Origin: Diaminobutyricimonas sp. LJ205
GTDB lineage: Bacteria > Actinomycetota > Actinomycetes > Actinomycetales > Microbacteriaceae
Length of the DNA stretch: 64,000 nt
Assembly (NCBI RefSeq): GCF_009755725.1
Contig: NZ_CP046619.1
Location: 1,116,001-1,180,000 of the forward strand
Direction: 5' to 3'
In this document: positions 54,262-62,609 of the stretch, in pieces
Layout: each line of letters starts with the position of its first letter
Position numbering within the stretch: position 1 is the first letter of the stretch
The notes under the pieces: generated by a model
Told to the model about the DNA's origin: nothing
The model's input: only the letters and a program-made list of their open reading frames with translations
Database searches by the model: none
Translations under genes and position numbers: made by a program

Positions 54262-55188
54262 TCAAAAATTTTCCGGGTGAATGTGATCCGGAAGGAATTG
54301 CACGGACTTATCGAGCGCCGAGTAGTGCTTGAGCCCGGAGATCGCCAGGAGGTCGGAGGCGGGGGTACCGGCGGCAAGATGTTGCACAAGCCACGTGGCA
54401 CGCATCCGAGTCGGGCGGACATCGAGTGTTGTCCGGGATCTCGTGAGAAAGTCCGTGACCTGGCCCGGGGTCGTGCTCGACCTGCCTGGTCGGAAGAACC
54501 AGTCGTCCGGTTCGAGTGCCGTTGCCACCGTCTCGAGACAGCGCACCCAGTCCGACCAGATTGGGACGACTCTCGGCCGGTCCCGCCACACGACGACAGA
54601 AGCAGAGAGCCGAGTGGAAGATCCGTCGAGACTGATGTCGCTGGTGCGGACGTCGAGTAGTTCGCGAGTGGCGAGGCCTGCGCCGAGTCCGAGACAGAGC
54701 AGGGCGAGCGCGTTGCGGCAACGGTTCGGCGTAGTTTGTGTGTTTGCCCACGAGTAGAGCGACGCAATCTCGGCCTCCGTGTAGGGAGCCGTCGGAGCGG
54801 AGCGGGGAATTGCCCGGTGCCCTCCCGCGAGTTCGGCCGGGTTCAGGACTTCGGTCATTCGCCAGAGCGTGGATCGTAAGGTTGCACGACTGCCGCGAGC
54901 TGCGCCCGGCATGCCGAGATGGACGAACTGCTCCACCATCGAACGTCGAAACAGTCGTTTGCGCTCCAACGGGGTGCCCCGCGCTTTCCAACACCAGAGC
55001 ACGAACGGGGTCGCCGCGGCAAACAGATCACGATCGCTACGCCCGCACATCGGTCCACTGTCGTGGACTGCGTCCTCAACGAAGGACCCAATCACGTTCC
55101 AGTACGGCAGGGCCAGGATCGGTAGATACCCGGGGCGTGCCCTCGTGTGAGCCGGTTCAGCGTCATTCGGCTCGTTGTCTTCGCACAT
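54262..55188 (-). CDS. Degenerate tyrosine-recombinase-like protein 1
   Basis: 308 residues from an ATG at 55188 with AAGGAG 5 nt upstream; a longer frame to 55242 lacks a site. It is similar in order to the following gene: ALALLCLGLGAGLATRELLDVRTSDI for box I, RPRVVPIWSDW, and PTRMRATWLVQHLAAG for box II (His replaced by Thr, Arg kept). The C-terminus SGLKHYSALDKSV lacks a clear nucleophile Tyr. The two proteins probably arose by duplication. First gene of the three-gene minus-strand operon, 113 nt before the next. Confidence 0.55.
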   Translation of the reverse strand: MCEDNEPNDAEPAHTRARPGYLPILALPYWNVIGSFVEDAVHDSGPMCGRSDRDLFAAATPFVLWCWKARGTPLERKRLFRRSMVEQFVHLGMPGAARGSRATLRSTLWRMTEVLNPAELAGGHRAIPRSAPTAPYTEAEIASLYSWANTQTTPNRCRNALALLCLGLGAGLATRELLDVRTSDISLDGSSTRLSASVVVWRDRPRVVPIWSDWVRCLETVATALEPDDWFFRPGRSSTTPGQVTDFLTRSRTTLDVRPTRMRATWLVQHLAAGTPASDLLAISGLKHYSALDKSVQFLPDHIHPENF

Positions 55189-55342
55189 GGGAACTCCTTC
55201 GGTGCTCGCCGGACTTTGCGGTGCAGCGCCTGATTTAGGCATGTGCCTGCTTGTCTACCCACGTTGAGAGCGGCGGCGAAGCCATTGGAGCGTTAACGAA
55301 ATGCGCTGCTTTTCTGCGCATTCCTATGTCGGGGCCCGGTTC

Positions 55343-55348
55343 TACAGT
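55343..55348 (+). promoter_or_regulatory. -10 box TACAGT for the HTH gene
   Basis: TACAGT ends 6 nt before ATG 55355, so the HTH gene is probably leaderless. The opposite-facing recombinase-like operon starts about 170 nt away. Confidence 0.45.
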
Positions 55349-55354
55349 TGGGCC

Positions 55355-55834
55355 ATGGGTGTCCCTCGTTACAGTCCCCGAGACTTTTGTGACCAGCCGA
55401 AACAGTTCGGGAAGTCGCCGAATGTCACTTTTCGGGCAAAGGCGCTGGCCGATTCAGAGCTGCTCAACACGCCAGGCGATAAATTCCGCCGAGACCGAAT
55501 GGAAGCGTTGGTGAGCGCAGCGCGCATGCAGCACGACTATGCGCGCGCCATTCGCAAGATCCTGCAGACGAAAAACCTTTCGCAGCTCGCCTATGGACTG
55601 TCAGTCGGAGTGAGCCGACGCAGGATCGTTGCCATGCTCACAGGCGAGGCTGTGATGCACCTCGAAGACATTGCATGGGCGGAGCATGCGCTGGGCTCTG
55701 TTGCAGGGCTCGTGCGGTTCAATGAGAGACGGCAACGGCTGCTGGAGACGCGGCGGCTCATCGACGAAATCCTCTCGGAGGAGGGCGGCGATGACTGCGC
55801 CACGGGGACGTTGCCTTCGACAGATCCAGGGTGA
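55355..55834 (+). CDS. HTH protein next to the DUF2384-like gene
   Basis: 159 residues from ATG 55355; an in-frame ATG at 55301 also exists. The central segment KNLSQLAYGLSVGVSRRRIVAMLTGEAVMHLEDIAWAEHAL looks like an Xre-type helix-turn-helix. The N-terminal 45 residues and C-terminal helix (NERRQRLLETRRLIDEIL) match nothing I recognise. It overlaps the next gene by 44 nt in a different frame. Together they resemble a regulatory or toxin-antitoxin-type pair, though no RES toxin is present. Confidence 0.55.
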   Translation: MGVPRYSPRDFCDQPKQFGKSPNVTFRAKALADSELLNTPGDKFRRDRMEALVSAARMQHDYARAIRKILQTKNLSQLAYGLSVGVSRRRIVAMLTGEAVMHLEDIAWAEHALGSVAGLVRFNERRQRLLETRRLIDEILSEEGGDDCATGTLPSTDPG

Positions 55835-56441
55835 CATGGCGGCTTCAAACCAATGTCGCGGAAACGATCTCGTTGGCCTCGAGGAGGTGTTCGGTGTCGA
55901 TCTGAGCACGGCGCTCAAAGACTTCCGCGCGGTCTCCTCGCCGCAGGATAGGGCCACAAAGTGGCTAGCGGCTTCTGTCCGGCAGCTCACCGCCGCTCGG
56001 AAGGTCGGAGCGGTCTTGGAGGCAGAACCTGTTGTCGTTTCTACGGGGATTCTGCGATCGCTGCGTGACACCGAGCGATTCTGGCGGGAAGTCAACGAGG
56101 AATTCGGGCTACTCGGGAGCACCGAGGTGGCGCTGCTGCTCGGCTCACGGTCGGGGCGTTCATATGCCGCTCGTCTCCGATCTGCAGGGAAGCTTCTCGC
56201 CGTCAAGCGTATGAACAAATATCTCTACCCGGGGTTCCAGTTCGCGAACGGTCAAGTCCGTCCCGTGATCAGCCGGCTCGTCGCGGCGTCGAAGGACCTG
56301 GGAAAATCCGAGTCAGGGGTCATCGTCTGGCTGATGTCACCGACGAGCTACTTGAATGACCGGCGCCCGGTCGACTTGCTCGATAGCGACCCCCAGAAAG
56401 TGCTCGAAACGGCACGACACGCGTGGGGGGTCGAGTGGTGA
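55791..56441 (+). CDS. Xre/MbcA/ParS (DUF2384)-like antitoxin-type protein
   Basis: 216 residues from ATG 55791 (GGAGGAGGG just upstream, inside the previous gene); an alternative start is ATG 55836. The C-terminal part (GSTEVALLLGSRSGRSYAAR, YLYPGFQFANGQVRPVISRLV, SGVIVWLMSPTSYLNDRRPVDLLDSDPQKVLETA) fits the Xre/MbcA/ParS toxin-binding pattern, with the Trp-Leu and Arg-Pro-x-Asp-Leu-Leu core. The N-terminal 90 residues are unassigned. Usual partners of such proteins are RES-domain toxins, but none is adjacent. Confidence 0.65.
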   Translation: MTAPRGRCLRQIQGDMAASNQCRGNDLVGLEEVFGVDLSTALKDFRAVSSPQDRATKWLAASVRQLTAARKVGAVLEAEPVVVSTGILRSLRDTERFWREVNEEFGLLGSTEVALLLGSRSGRSYAARLRSAGKLLAVKRMNKYLYPGFQFANGQVRPVISRLVAASKDLGKSESGVIVWLMSPTSYLNDRRPVDLLDSDPQKVLETARHAWGVEW

Positions 56442-56544
56442 CATGGACCGCTGAAAGCATCCGCCGTTCTGCCCCAGATCGTCATTTGACGTGTCATTCC
56501 ATGCCGAGCAGGTGCCAGTCGCGCACAGTCAACGGGATACTGCG

Positions 56545-57546
56545 ATGACCAAATCGACGGATGATGAAGGCTTCTACGAAGCACTCGCGAACAGGCTCAC
56601 TGACCCGACCGTCGAGCTCCAAACTTCGAACGGATTAACGGGAGAGGCCGCCGCCGCGGAGGGCAGAGAGCTGCTCGAGGGGACGACGATACCCGCGTGG
56701 CAGACTTCACTTGCCACAGAACGAAACCCGGAGCTCGCGCTCGATAACGAATCACGCGTGGCGATCGCCGGCGACTGGCACCGAAATGTCAGCTGGGCCC
56801 AGACGGTGATCCCCGCCTTGGTCCGCATCGGTCCGGATATTCGCACGATCTTGCATCTCGGCGATTTCGGGATCTGGCCCGGGCGTGAGGGCAAAGGATT
56901 CTTGCGGTCTGTCGACCGATCGTGCGCGGGCGCCGGGATCGAGCGGGTGTTTGTCACACCGGGTAATCATGAGGATTGGGGGCGCCTTCACGGACTATTC
57001 GCATCGCGCCCTCATCGGGTTCTTCAGCTCAGTGAGATGGTGTGGGTCTTGCCGCGCGGGTTTCGTTTCACGCTGGCCGGGACGAGCTTCCTTTCGTTCG
57101 GCGGGGCGGCTTCTGTGGACTTCGAAGATCGTGTGCCGGGCCTCACTTGGTGGATTTCGGAGATACCGACCGAGGCAGACGTTGAAGCAGCAATTGTTGG
57201 CGGCCCCATTGATGTGCTCCTCACTCACGAAGCCGTGAATGGTGGGACGGCGCAAGTCGAGAAGGTGCTTCGCGCGAATCCAGGAGGATGGCCGGCCCAG
57301 GCCCTGTCTTACTCTTCGGTGTCCCGAGCGCGGGTAACGCGTGTTTGGGATGCGGTCCGACCGGAGGTCCTAGCGCACGGGCACATGCATCTGCAGGGCG
57401 AAATCCGTTTAGCGGACGGGCGCCGGGTTTACTCGCTGGCCGCTGACACCCAAGCAGGCAACATGGGCATTCTCGATCTACGAACGCGGCGTTGGGACTG
57501 GTTGCCGCTCGATCGGCACGGTCGCCAAGGCGCGCCGCAGCCGTGA
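56545..57546 (+). CDS. Metallophosphoesterase with antitoxin-like N-terminal segment
   Basis: 333 residues from ATG 56545. The calcineurin-like motifs are complete: VAIAGDWHRN, LHLGDFGIWPG, VTPGNHEDWG, LLTHEAVNGG and LAHGHMHLQG, so a dinuclear metal centre is expected. The first 55 residues (EALANRLTDPTVELQTSNGL, then TGEAAAAEGRELL) look like the N-terminal stretch of ribbon-helix-helix antitoxins and are not part of the phosphoesterase domain. Substrate unknown: phosphodiester, cyclic nucleotide or nucleic acid are all possible. Confidence 0.75.
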   Translation: MTKSTDDEGFYEALANRLTDPTVELQTSNGLTGEAAAAEGRELLEGTTIPAWQTSLATERNPELALDNESRVAIAGDWHRNVSWAQTVIPALVRIGPDIRTILHLGDFGIWPGREGKGFLRSVDRSCAGAGIERVFVTPGNHEDWGRLHGLFASRPHRVLQLSEMVWVLPRGFRFTLAGTSFLSFGGAASVDFEDRVPGLTWWISEIPTEADVEAAIVGGPIDVLLTHEAVNGGTAQVEKVLRANPGGWPAQALSYSSVSRARVTRVWDAVRPEVLAHGHMHLQGEIRLADGRRVYSLAADTQAGNMGILDLRTRRWDWLPLDRHGRQGAPQP

Positions 57547-57691
57547 CCAATTGACAGTGAACGCGATGGACCCGGGGTGGGTTGAGTGCGCGGCCCGATC
57601 GCTCGTTATTGCCAGCGCTCGGGGCTCGTGCGTTGGGCGCGTCAACGGCAGGGTCCGCGCTCCAACTGCGTCTCGTGCGACGATGATCGTC

Positions 57692-58111
57692 ATGGCAGGG
57701 AGTCATCCGAGTGACGATATGCACGTCCGCGATTTCGTCCGTGTGCTACGTCGGCTCGAGCCGCACCTTCCGATTTCGGACGCATACGAGCGGGACCGCC
57801 CACAGCTCAGGGGGGTGTGGTGGTCGAGTCAGAAAGAACACATGACCCGCTGGTTCAGTGACCAACAGGGCCGCGGCTCGGGTGCGTTCACCCGCAACGA
57901 GCCCAACACGAGCGCGCGCACGACATACAACCGACTGCTGTGCCCGGCGGCGTTCGTATGGATGGCTGAGGCGTTGGGAGAGGACTCCGCTGTCGTACTG
58001 ACCGCCGCAAACGCTGCGAGGAACGAGCCGAGTGCACGGAAGCGTCCTGGCTTGTTGCGCAAGCATCTGCCGTGGCAGCGGATCTCGCAACTCGCGCAAA
58101 TGGTTCGCTAG
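57692..58111 (+). CDS. Conserved hypothetical protein beside the phosphoesterase
   Basis: 139 residues if started at ATG 57692; ATG 57683 and ATG 57719 (DFVRVLRRLEPHL follows) are alternatives. Motifs YERDRPQLRGVWWSSQKEHMTRWFSDQQ, SGAFTRNEPNTSARTTYNRLL and PAAFVWMAEALGE look conserved. No catalytic residues or membrane segments are recognisable. The aromatic Trp-Trp-Ser and His-Met-Thr pattern may mark a small enzyme or binding fold. Function unknown; I cannot assign a domain. It follows the phosphoesterase by about 145 nt. Confidence 0.5.
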   Translation: MAGSHPSDDMHVRDFVRVLRRLEPHLPISDAYERDRPQLRGVWWSSQKEHMTRWFSDQQGRGSGAFTRNEPNTSARTTYNRLLCPAAFVWMAEALGEDSAVVLTAANAARNEPSARKRPGLLRKHLPWQRISQLAQMVR

Positions 58112-58433
58112 CAGCCGGATGGCGCTGGCTCAGCCGCCGTCATCGGAGTGCGATGCATTAGAAGCATCACCATTTCATTCGAACGCGTGTCGGTACTGCG
58201 GTTTCAGTGAGGCGAGTCAGTCCTCGGCTGCGCTTCAGGGACGAAGGCGAACTGCGAACTGCTGGCCGGGGGCTTATTTCCGGCAGGCATAAGCGGCAGC
58301 CCATTCGCCGCCACGATGCCCGCACTGTGCTCGATCGCGCATATGAGATGGCGGCAGGCAACACCCCCTTTCTGGGGTGGAATGATCCTTCCTCTCATCC
58401 CATACGATCAGCGTGTCATCTCAACTGTGATGA
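58112..58433 (+). other. Intergenic region before the HExxH gene
   Basis: No gene convinces me. It holds a 6-bp hairpin CACCCC/GGGGTG (58362-58379) and a -10-like TACGAT (58403-58408). The most promising ATG (58430) would begin MTVHESEE, in a frame one base off the HExxH frame. No short peptide gene with a RiPP precursor look is visible. Confidence 0.5.
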
Positions 58434-58550
58434 CTGTTCACGAATCGGAAGAGTGCAAATGCCGCGCCGGACTTCGACCGGTCCAGCCGCCTGCTGACCG
58501 ACTTCGTACAGTCTCGGCTCGACCTATTTACGTCGCTCGCGGAGGCGCTG

Positions 58551-59675
58551 TTGCCCGTGTTGGGTGGGCAACAACACGAGTCGGTGGTTCGCAGCCTAGA
58601 GTTCCTGCGCCTTGAGGATTCGGCCAGCATCGTCCGGCGCTTCACATCACCTCTGTTTCTGAACTGGTTCTCCCGGTTCGGGCGAGTACAGCGATGGGAG
58701 GCCGACGACCACGTCCTCGCGTACCAACTCGCTCGCTGGAACAATATGACGGTCAGCCCCACGTTTTGGCAGCTTGGCGACGAGATTCCCATGGCTGTCG
58801 ATGGGGGTTTGGTGCTCACGGCCGATCCACGGATAGCGTTGCCCGTGCCCTCGGAGTCTTCAGCTTCCGGGGTTCGTTTGCGGGCGAGCGGCGATGAAAT
58901 TACCCTCTTCGACAGCAACGGAGTATCGCTCGGCGCGCGCGGCTGGGACGATCTGCTCACCGGCGCCGATGGATATTGTCTCCTTCCGGGAGACGTCGTC
59001 GTCGGTCGAAACGACCTTGATCCGCTACGGCTCAGGATTAGGTCGGACGTTGCCCCCGAGCGCTATGGCACGGTGCTAGAGGCGGCTGACCCGTCAGCGG
59101 AGGCGTACCCCGACTTCGATCCTCACCAGCTGTTGCGTGGTGCTGCGCTGCTCGCCGTTGCCTGGCCCGAGGAGTACGCCGAGTTAAAGTTGATGGTGCA
59201 AATCGTGGTCCCAAGGGGGATTCCGGCCGGATGGGAGCGACCGCGCCACAGCTTCACCGTGGGGTCATACCAGGGTGCAGTGTGGTTGGCACTTGACCCC
59301 GACTCCGCAATCGTCGCGGAAGGGCTCGTACACGAAAAAGGCCACATCAAGTTGCGTTATATCCAAGACCAATGGCCGCTGTTGGACCAGACACGCAGCG
59401 ACGAGCTTTTTACGGTCGGCTGGCGGACCGATCCGCGTCCGTTGGTCGGCGTACTCGAAGGGGTCTTCGTCCATTCGCAGATCGCGGAACTGCTGGCTCG
59501 GATTATAGGTGGCGGGTACGGAACCCCATCGCAGCTGGAGGCGCGCGCAATTTACCTCGACGAGGTACGCGCTGAGGTGAGCGAGGGGCTCGAGATGCTG
59601 AGCGGCCACAGCGCGCTTACCGATTTCGGAATCGAGCTTCTCCGATCGATCGAGGCGCGTGCGTTCCCGAGTTGA
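58551..59675 (+). CDS. HExxH-type putative peptide beta-hydroxylase
   Basis: 374 residues from TTG 58551, but coding-like sequence in the same frame reaches back to 58434 (residues DFDRSSRLLTDFVQSRLDLF) without any ATG or GTG start. The metal motif is HEKGH (residues 261-265) in VAEGLVHEKGHIKLRYIQDQ. It is followed by WPLLDQTRSDELFTVGWRTDPRPLVGVLEGVFVHSQIAELL, the pattern of HEXXH-motif peptide-modification proteins (TIGR04267), now linked to 2-oxoglutarate- and iron-dependent beta-hydroxylation of RiPPs. No precursor, radical SAM or export gene is adjacent. The real start and target are unclear. Confidence 0.7.
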   Translation: MPVLGGQQHESVVRSLEFLRLEDSASIVRRFTSPLFLNWFSRFGRVQRWEADDHVLAYQLARWNNMTVSPTFWQLGDEIPMAVDGGLVLTADPRIALPVPSESSASGVRLRASGDEITLFDSNGVSLGARGWDDLLTGADGYCLLPGDVVVGRNDLDPLRLRIRSDVAPERYGTVLEAADPSAEAYPDFDPHQLLRGAALLAVAWPEEYAELKLMVQIVVPRGIPAGWERPRHSFTVGSYQGAVWLALDPDSAIVAEGLVHEKGHIKLRYIQDQWPLLDQTRSDELFTVGWRTDPRPLVGVLEGVFVHSQIAELLARIIGGGYGTPSQLEARAIYLDEVRAEVSEGLEMLSGHSALTDFGIELLRSIEARAFPS

Positions 59676-59991
59676 CACACTGGGGCGCCGGTTGGTGGCC
59701 TATCGCTGTCATCATGAACGAGCCAGTCGCTCGAATCGCTGCGAGATGGGCATCGCCGCCGTCGAAAATCAGACTCCAGTTCGCCCGTCCGAGTCAAGTA
59801 GCGCAGCGCTGCCACAATACGTAGGCCGAAGTCCCGAGACGCATCAAATCCGACAAATCTTCCGATTTTCCCGCCGAAAGAGTGAAGAAGTTTCCTGTCA
59901 CTCTTTCCGTGCAGGCTAGTCCGCAGTAAATTCGGTCAGAAAGCACCATGCCCCGCAGTTCGAACATCTCCGTATGCGGATTGGGGATCTC
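59676..59991 (+). other. Intergenic region before the large membrane protein
   Basis: No gene supported. It contains the hairpin described separately (59876-59907) and a lower-GC stretch with AAATCTTCCGATTTTCC. A promoter for the next gene may lie in AGTAAATTCGG (59926-59936), but no -35 can be defined. Confidence 0.4.
59876..59907 (+). terminator. Perfect 10-bp hairpin downstream of the HExxH gene
   Basis: GAAAGAGTGA (59876-59885) pairs with TCACTCTTTC (59898-59907) across a 12-nt loop. No T tract follows directly. It may be a terminator, an operator or a processing site before the membrane-protein operon. Confidence 0.4.
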
Positions 59992-62385
59992 ATGTCGCAG
60001 CGAGTGAGGGTGGCTCCACGCGCCGCGTGGCTGGTGTGCGTGCTCGCGCTCGGGACGATCCTCGCATCAGGACCTGCCGCAGAGGGGGCGGCATCGACGC
60101 AGGATGAAGAAGTCTTCTCCGAAGTGTGCGACCTCGCGGGTCGGCTAAGTCAGGAGGACTCCGCGGCCGCAATCGAGCTGATTCTCGCTGCCCGTTCAAC
60201 CGAAACACCGGGTGCGTCGCAGACCCGGCGGACGGCCTGTCAGGAGGAACTCGACGCCGCGATTGCATCGAGGGCCTTCAACACGAAGCTGGAGCTCTCT
60301 GCCGGCGGCGCCTGCCTTGCCGCTCGAGCGCTGCTCGACTCGGGCCGGTCCGACGCGGCGAAAAGGATTCTCGAGGGTTCGAGCTCGCCCCAAGACGCCC
60401 GTAAGGGGTGTCCCACCCTCTTCGGTAAGACCGGAGCGCTGCCGGACGCTGCGGACGGCCCAACTCCGAAAACGTTGGGTACGGCGTGGGATGGGTTCGT
60501 CGAGAACTCCCTGACCCCGTTGGCCCCCACAGGACTGTTTTTGATTGGTAGCTGGGCGGCGCTTCTCGTGCTCGCTCGGCTCCTCGTGTTCCTCCCGCGT
60601 ATGCGTGACCGACACGATTCGACCAGAATGCTGCGCCGCGAGCACAGCATCGTCGGGGTCGTGCTCCTCTTCGCCGCGCCGCTACTCGCCTGGATGTCAG
60701 TAACTGTGGGCGCTCCATGGAGCCAGCTGTTGTTCGCGATCTTTCTGGGTGGTGTCGGCGGGTTCGGCGCTTGGATGATCGGGCGAGTGATTGCCACGAT
60801 GCCCCGACTGAGCGTTGAAATCACCGGCGACGGTGATAAGACGATTGACCGCTCGGTTGTAGCGGCCACGATCCGCGACATGATGGGCATCGGTGCGATG
60901 GGGATTGAAATCCCGGTCGGCCCAGATTTAGACAACTTGAGCGACGCGCTCACCCAACTATCCGACAAGAAGTGGATCGCAGCCCTGCAGAAGGCGTGGC
61001 TGTTCGTCACCAACGCCCGGCCGTGGGCACTCACCCTAGGGCTAAACAGCCAAGATGTCGCATCGGTGTCAATCGACCGGAACGGTCGGCAGGTGCACAG
61101 CGCTTTGATTAAAGCCGAATACGGCAGGGCTGGCGAGGAGCCGGACGAGGGCCAATACAGCGATGGCGAGCGGATCGTGGCATTCGCGGCGGGGGACCTC
61201 GTAGCAGTCATGGCAGAGCGCTACCCCGAAATGCGGGAAAAGCTTCACGGAGCGAAGATCGGGAAGAGCATCGCCCTGCAGTACATCTCCGCCAAGGGGT
61301 ATGCGCTCCGCGAGCATCGCGGAGCGGCCCTGCAACTGCTTGGCAAATCGCTGGACAGTGACCCAGGCAACACGGCCGCAGTCCTCACGATTTGGTACCG
61401 CGAGTTCCGCGATGACAGCGAACGACTGCGACTCATGGAGTACCGATCGTGGCTCCTGGACTTCTGTGGCCAGCGGACAGGAATCAACTTCTGGACGTTG
61501 TCTGAGCCATTGGATGGTATGTCGGAGCACTGGGCGAAGGACGACCTATTGTGCCGGGCGCTCGCCACGTTATCCGCGGTGAATCGCAACCTCCTTGCAC
61601 TGCCCGAGGAGTCCCCGAGCACACCCAGCCCGCTTGCGATTACAAGATTTCTGGATGCACTCCTAGTCAAACGGGGTGATCTGGGTGTCGTGGATGAAGG
61701 GCTCGCAACACGGAAGAGGTTGGTCAAGATTGATCTGCAGCACTTTGCAGGGACGCCGATTGGGGCGGAAGACACCGATCACGATGCACCTATTGCCGCC
61801 TATTCCCTGGCCTGCCATTACGCACAGATGTCGAAGAGTGCCCCCGGAACCAATTCGCTTCGAACGCAGTCCCTCCGTCTCCTTGCACGCGCCTTCACTA
61901 ACGCCGACCTCAAGGACTGGGCCGAGCGCGACGACCCCGAACTCGAGCCATTGCGTGGCTGGCCCGCGTTCGAACAGCTGTTTGAGCGCGAACGTGACCC
62001 GCGGCTCTCGCGGGCGCCGTTCCTCGCGTCTTCAGTGAAGCTCAACAAATCAGCTACGGTTGCGACGCTCGAAAGCCTGGCTGCGACCGACGTCAACGAA
62101 GCACTCGCGGCGGAAGTGGAAATTCCGATGGTGGAGCTGTGTAGCTTGCAGGAAGCGGCGAGGATTGCTGTTTTGTACGACCGCAAACCGCTTGACGGAT
62201 TCGAGTGGGCAGCCCTCGAGTGGCTCTACGCCGAAGGGTCACTATCTGCGGCGAGCCTACGGGACGCGGCTAACGACGGACGTGGTGCCGAACTATTCGC
62301 TGATCTCGCGACTCGGGGCTTCGCCGGAGCGGAGGTGGATGTGCGGGCTTGGCTCTCGACGCTATCTGAAAGCCTCACGTCTTGA
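59992..62385 (+). CDS. Large membrane protein with cytoplasmic repeat-like C-terminus
   Basis: 797 residues from ATG 59992 (GGGGAT 4-6 nt upstream; ATG 59974 lacks a site). An N-terminal signal-like helix (WLVCVLALGTILASG) precedes an extracytoplasmic region with a Cys pattern (CDLAGRLSQED, CQEELDAA, CLAARALL, CPTLFG). Three further membrane segments lie at about residues 185-265 (LFLIGSWAALLVLARLLVFL, VGVVLLFAAPLLAWMSV, LLFAIFLGGVGGFGAWMIG). The C-terminal half has helical repeats, with one TPR-like unit (GAALQLLGKSLDSDPGNTAA). No domain assigned. With the next gene it forms a membrane pair. Confidence 0.6.
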   Translation: MSQRVRVAPRAAWLVCVLALGTILASGPAAEGAASTQDEEVFSEVCDLAGRLSQEDSAAAIELILAARSTETPGASQTRRTACQEELDAAIASRAFNTKLELSAGGACLAARALLDSGRSDAAKRILEGSSSPQDARKGCPTLFGKTGALPDAADGPTPKTLGTAWDGFVENSLTPLAPTGLFLIGSWAALLVLARLLVFLPRMRDRHDSTRMLRREHSIVGVVLLFAAPLLAWMSVTVGAPWSQLLFAIFLGGVGGFGAWMIGRVIATMPRLSVEITGDGDKTIDRSVVAATIRDMMGIGAMGIEIPVGPDLDNLSDALTQLSDKKWIAALQKAWLFVTNARPWALTLGLNSQDVASVSIDRNGRQVHSALIKAEYGRAGEEPDEGQYSDGERIVAFAAGDLVAVMAERYPEMREKLHGAKIGKSIALQYISAKGYALREHRGAALQLLGKSLDSDPGNTAAVLTIWYREFRDDSERLRLMEYRSWLLDFCGQRTGINFWTLSEPLDGMSEHWAKDDLLCRALATLSAVNRNLLALPEESPSTPSPLAITRFLDALLVKRGDLGVVDEGLATRKRLVKIDLQHFAGTPIGAEDTDHDAPIAAYSLACHYAQMSKSAPGTNSLRTQSLRLLARAFTNADLKDWAERDDPELEPLRGWPAFEQLFERERDPRLSRAPFLASSVKLNKSATVATLESLAATDVNEALAAEVEIPMVELCSLQEAARIAVLYDRKPLDGFEWAALEWLYAEGSLSAASLRDAANDGRGAELFADLATRGFAGAEVDVRAWLSTLSESLTS

Positions 62386-62609
62386 TGCCCGCCGTGGCAC
62401 GCGGTCACGGACCAGCGCGGTGACGTCATCGACACCAGTATCCAATGCCGCCATGCGCTGCGGTTGCGGATCTGCCTGGCTAGTCGGGCACCGGTATCAC
62501 GAGCCGGGGAAGTGGTTTGCGTGCCGGTTGACGACGCTTCGACCGGAGTTGAGAATGTGTGGGAAGCGCATCCGAGCGAAGGAACATCCGAGCTGAGGAA
62601 GGCGATGTG
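62386..62609 (+). other. Gap between the two membrane protein genes
   Basis: 224 nt. A 47-codon frame at 62453-62596 (MRCGCGSAWLVGHRYHEPGK start, three further Cys) and an alternative frame ending in EGTSELRKAMW are both open, but neither has a clear ribosome site. Neither is claimed as a gene. GAGGAAGG (62595-62602) serves the next gene. Confidence 0.4.

Noticed and set aside
53156-55188. Active phage integrase for the island
   Set aside because: Both proteins lack most RHRHY catalytic residues; calling them functional integrases would overstate the evidence.
51166-55354. Terminal inverted repeats of an insertion sequence
   Set aside because: I compared the outer flanks of the three-gene operon by eye and found no convincing matching ends or target duplication.
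58207-58497. RiPP precursor candidate upstream of the HExxH gene
   Set aside because: The frame starts at GTG, is very basic, lacks a clear leader/core division and overlaps the likely 5' end of the HExxH gene.
62453-62596. 47-residue Cys-containing peptide gene
   Set aside because: No ribosome site, and a second frame over the same bases is equally open. Noted within the gap entry, not called.
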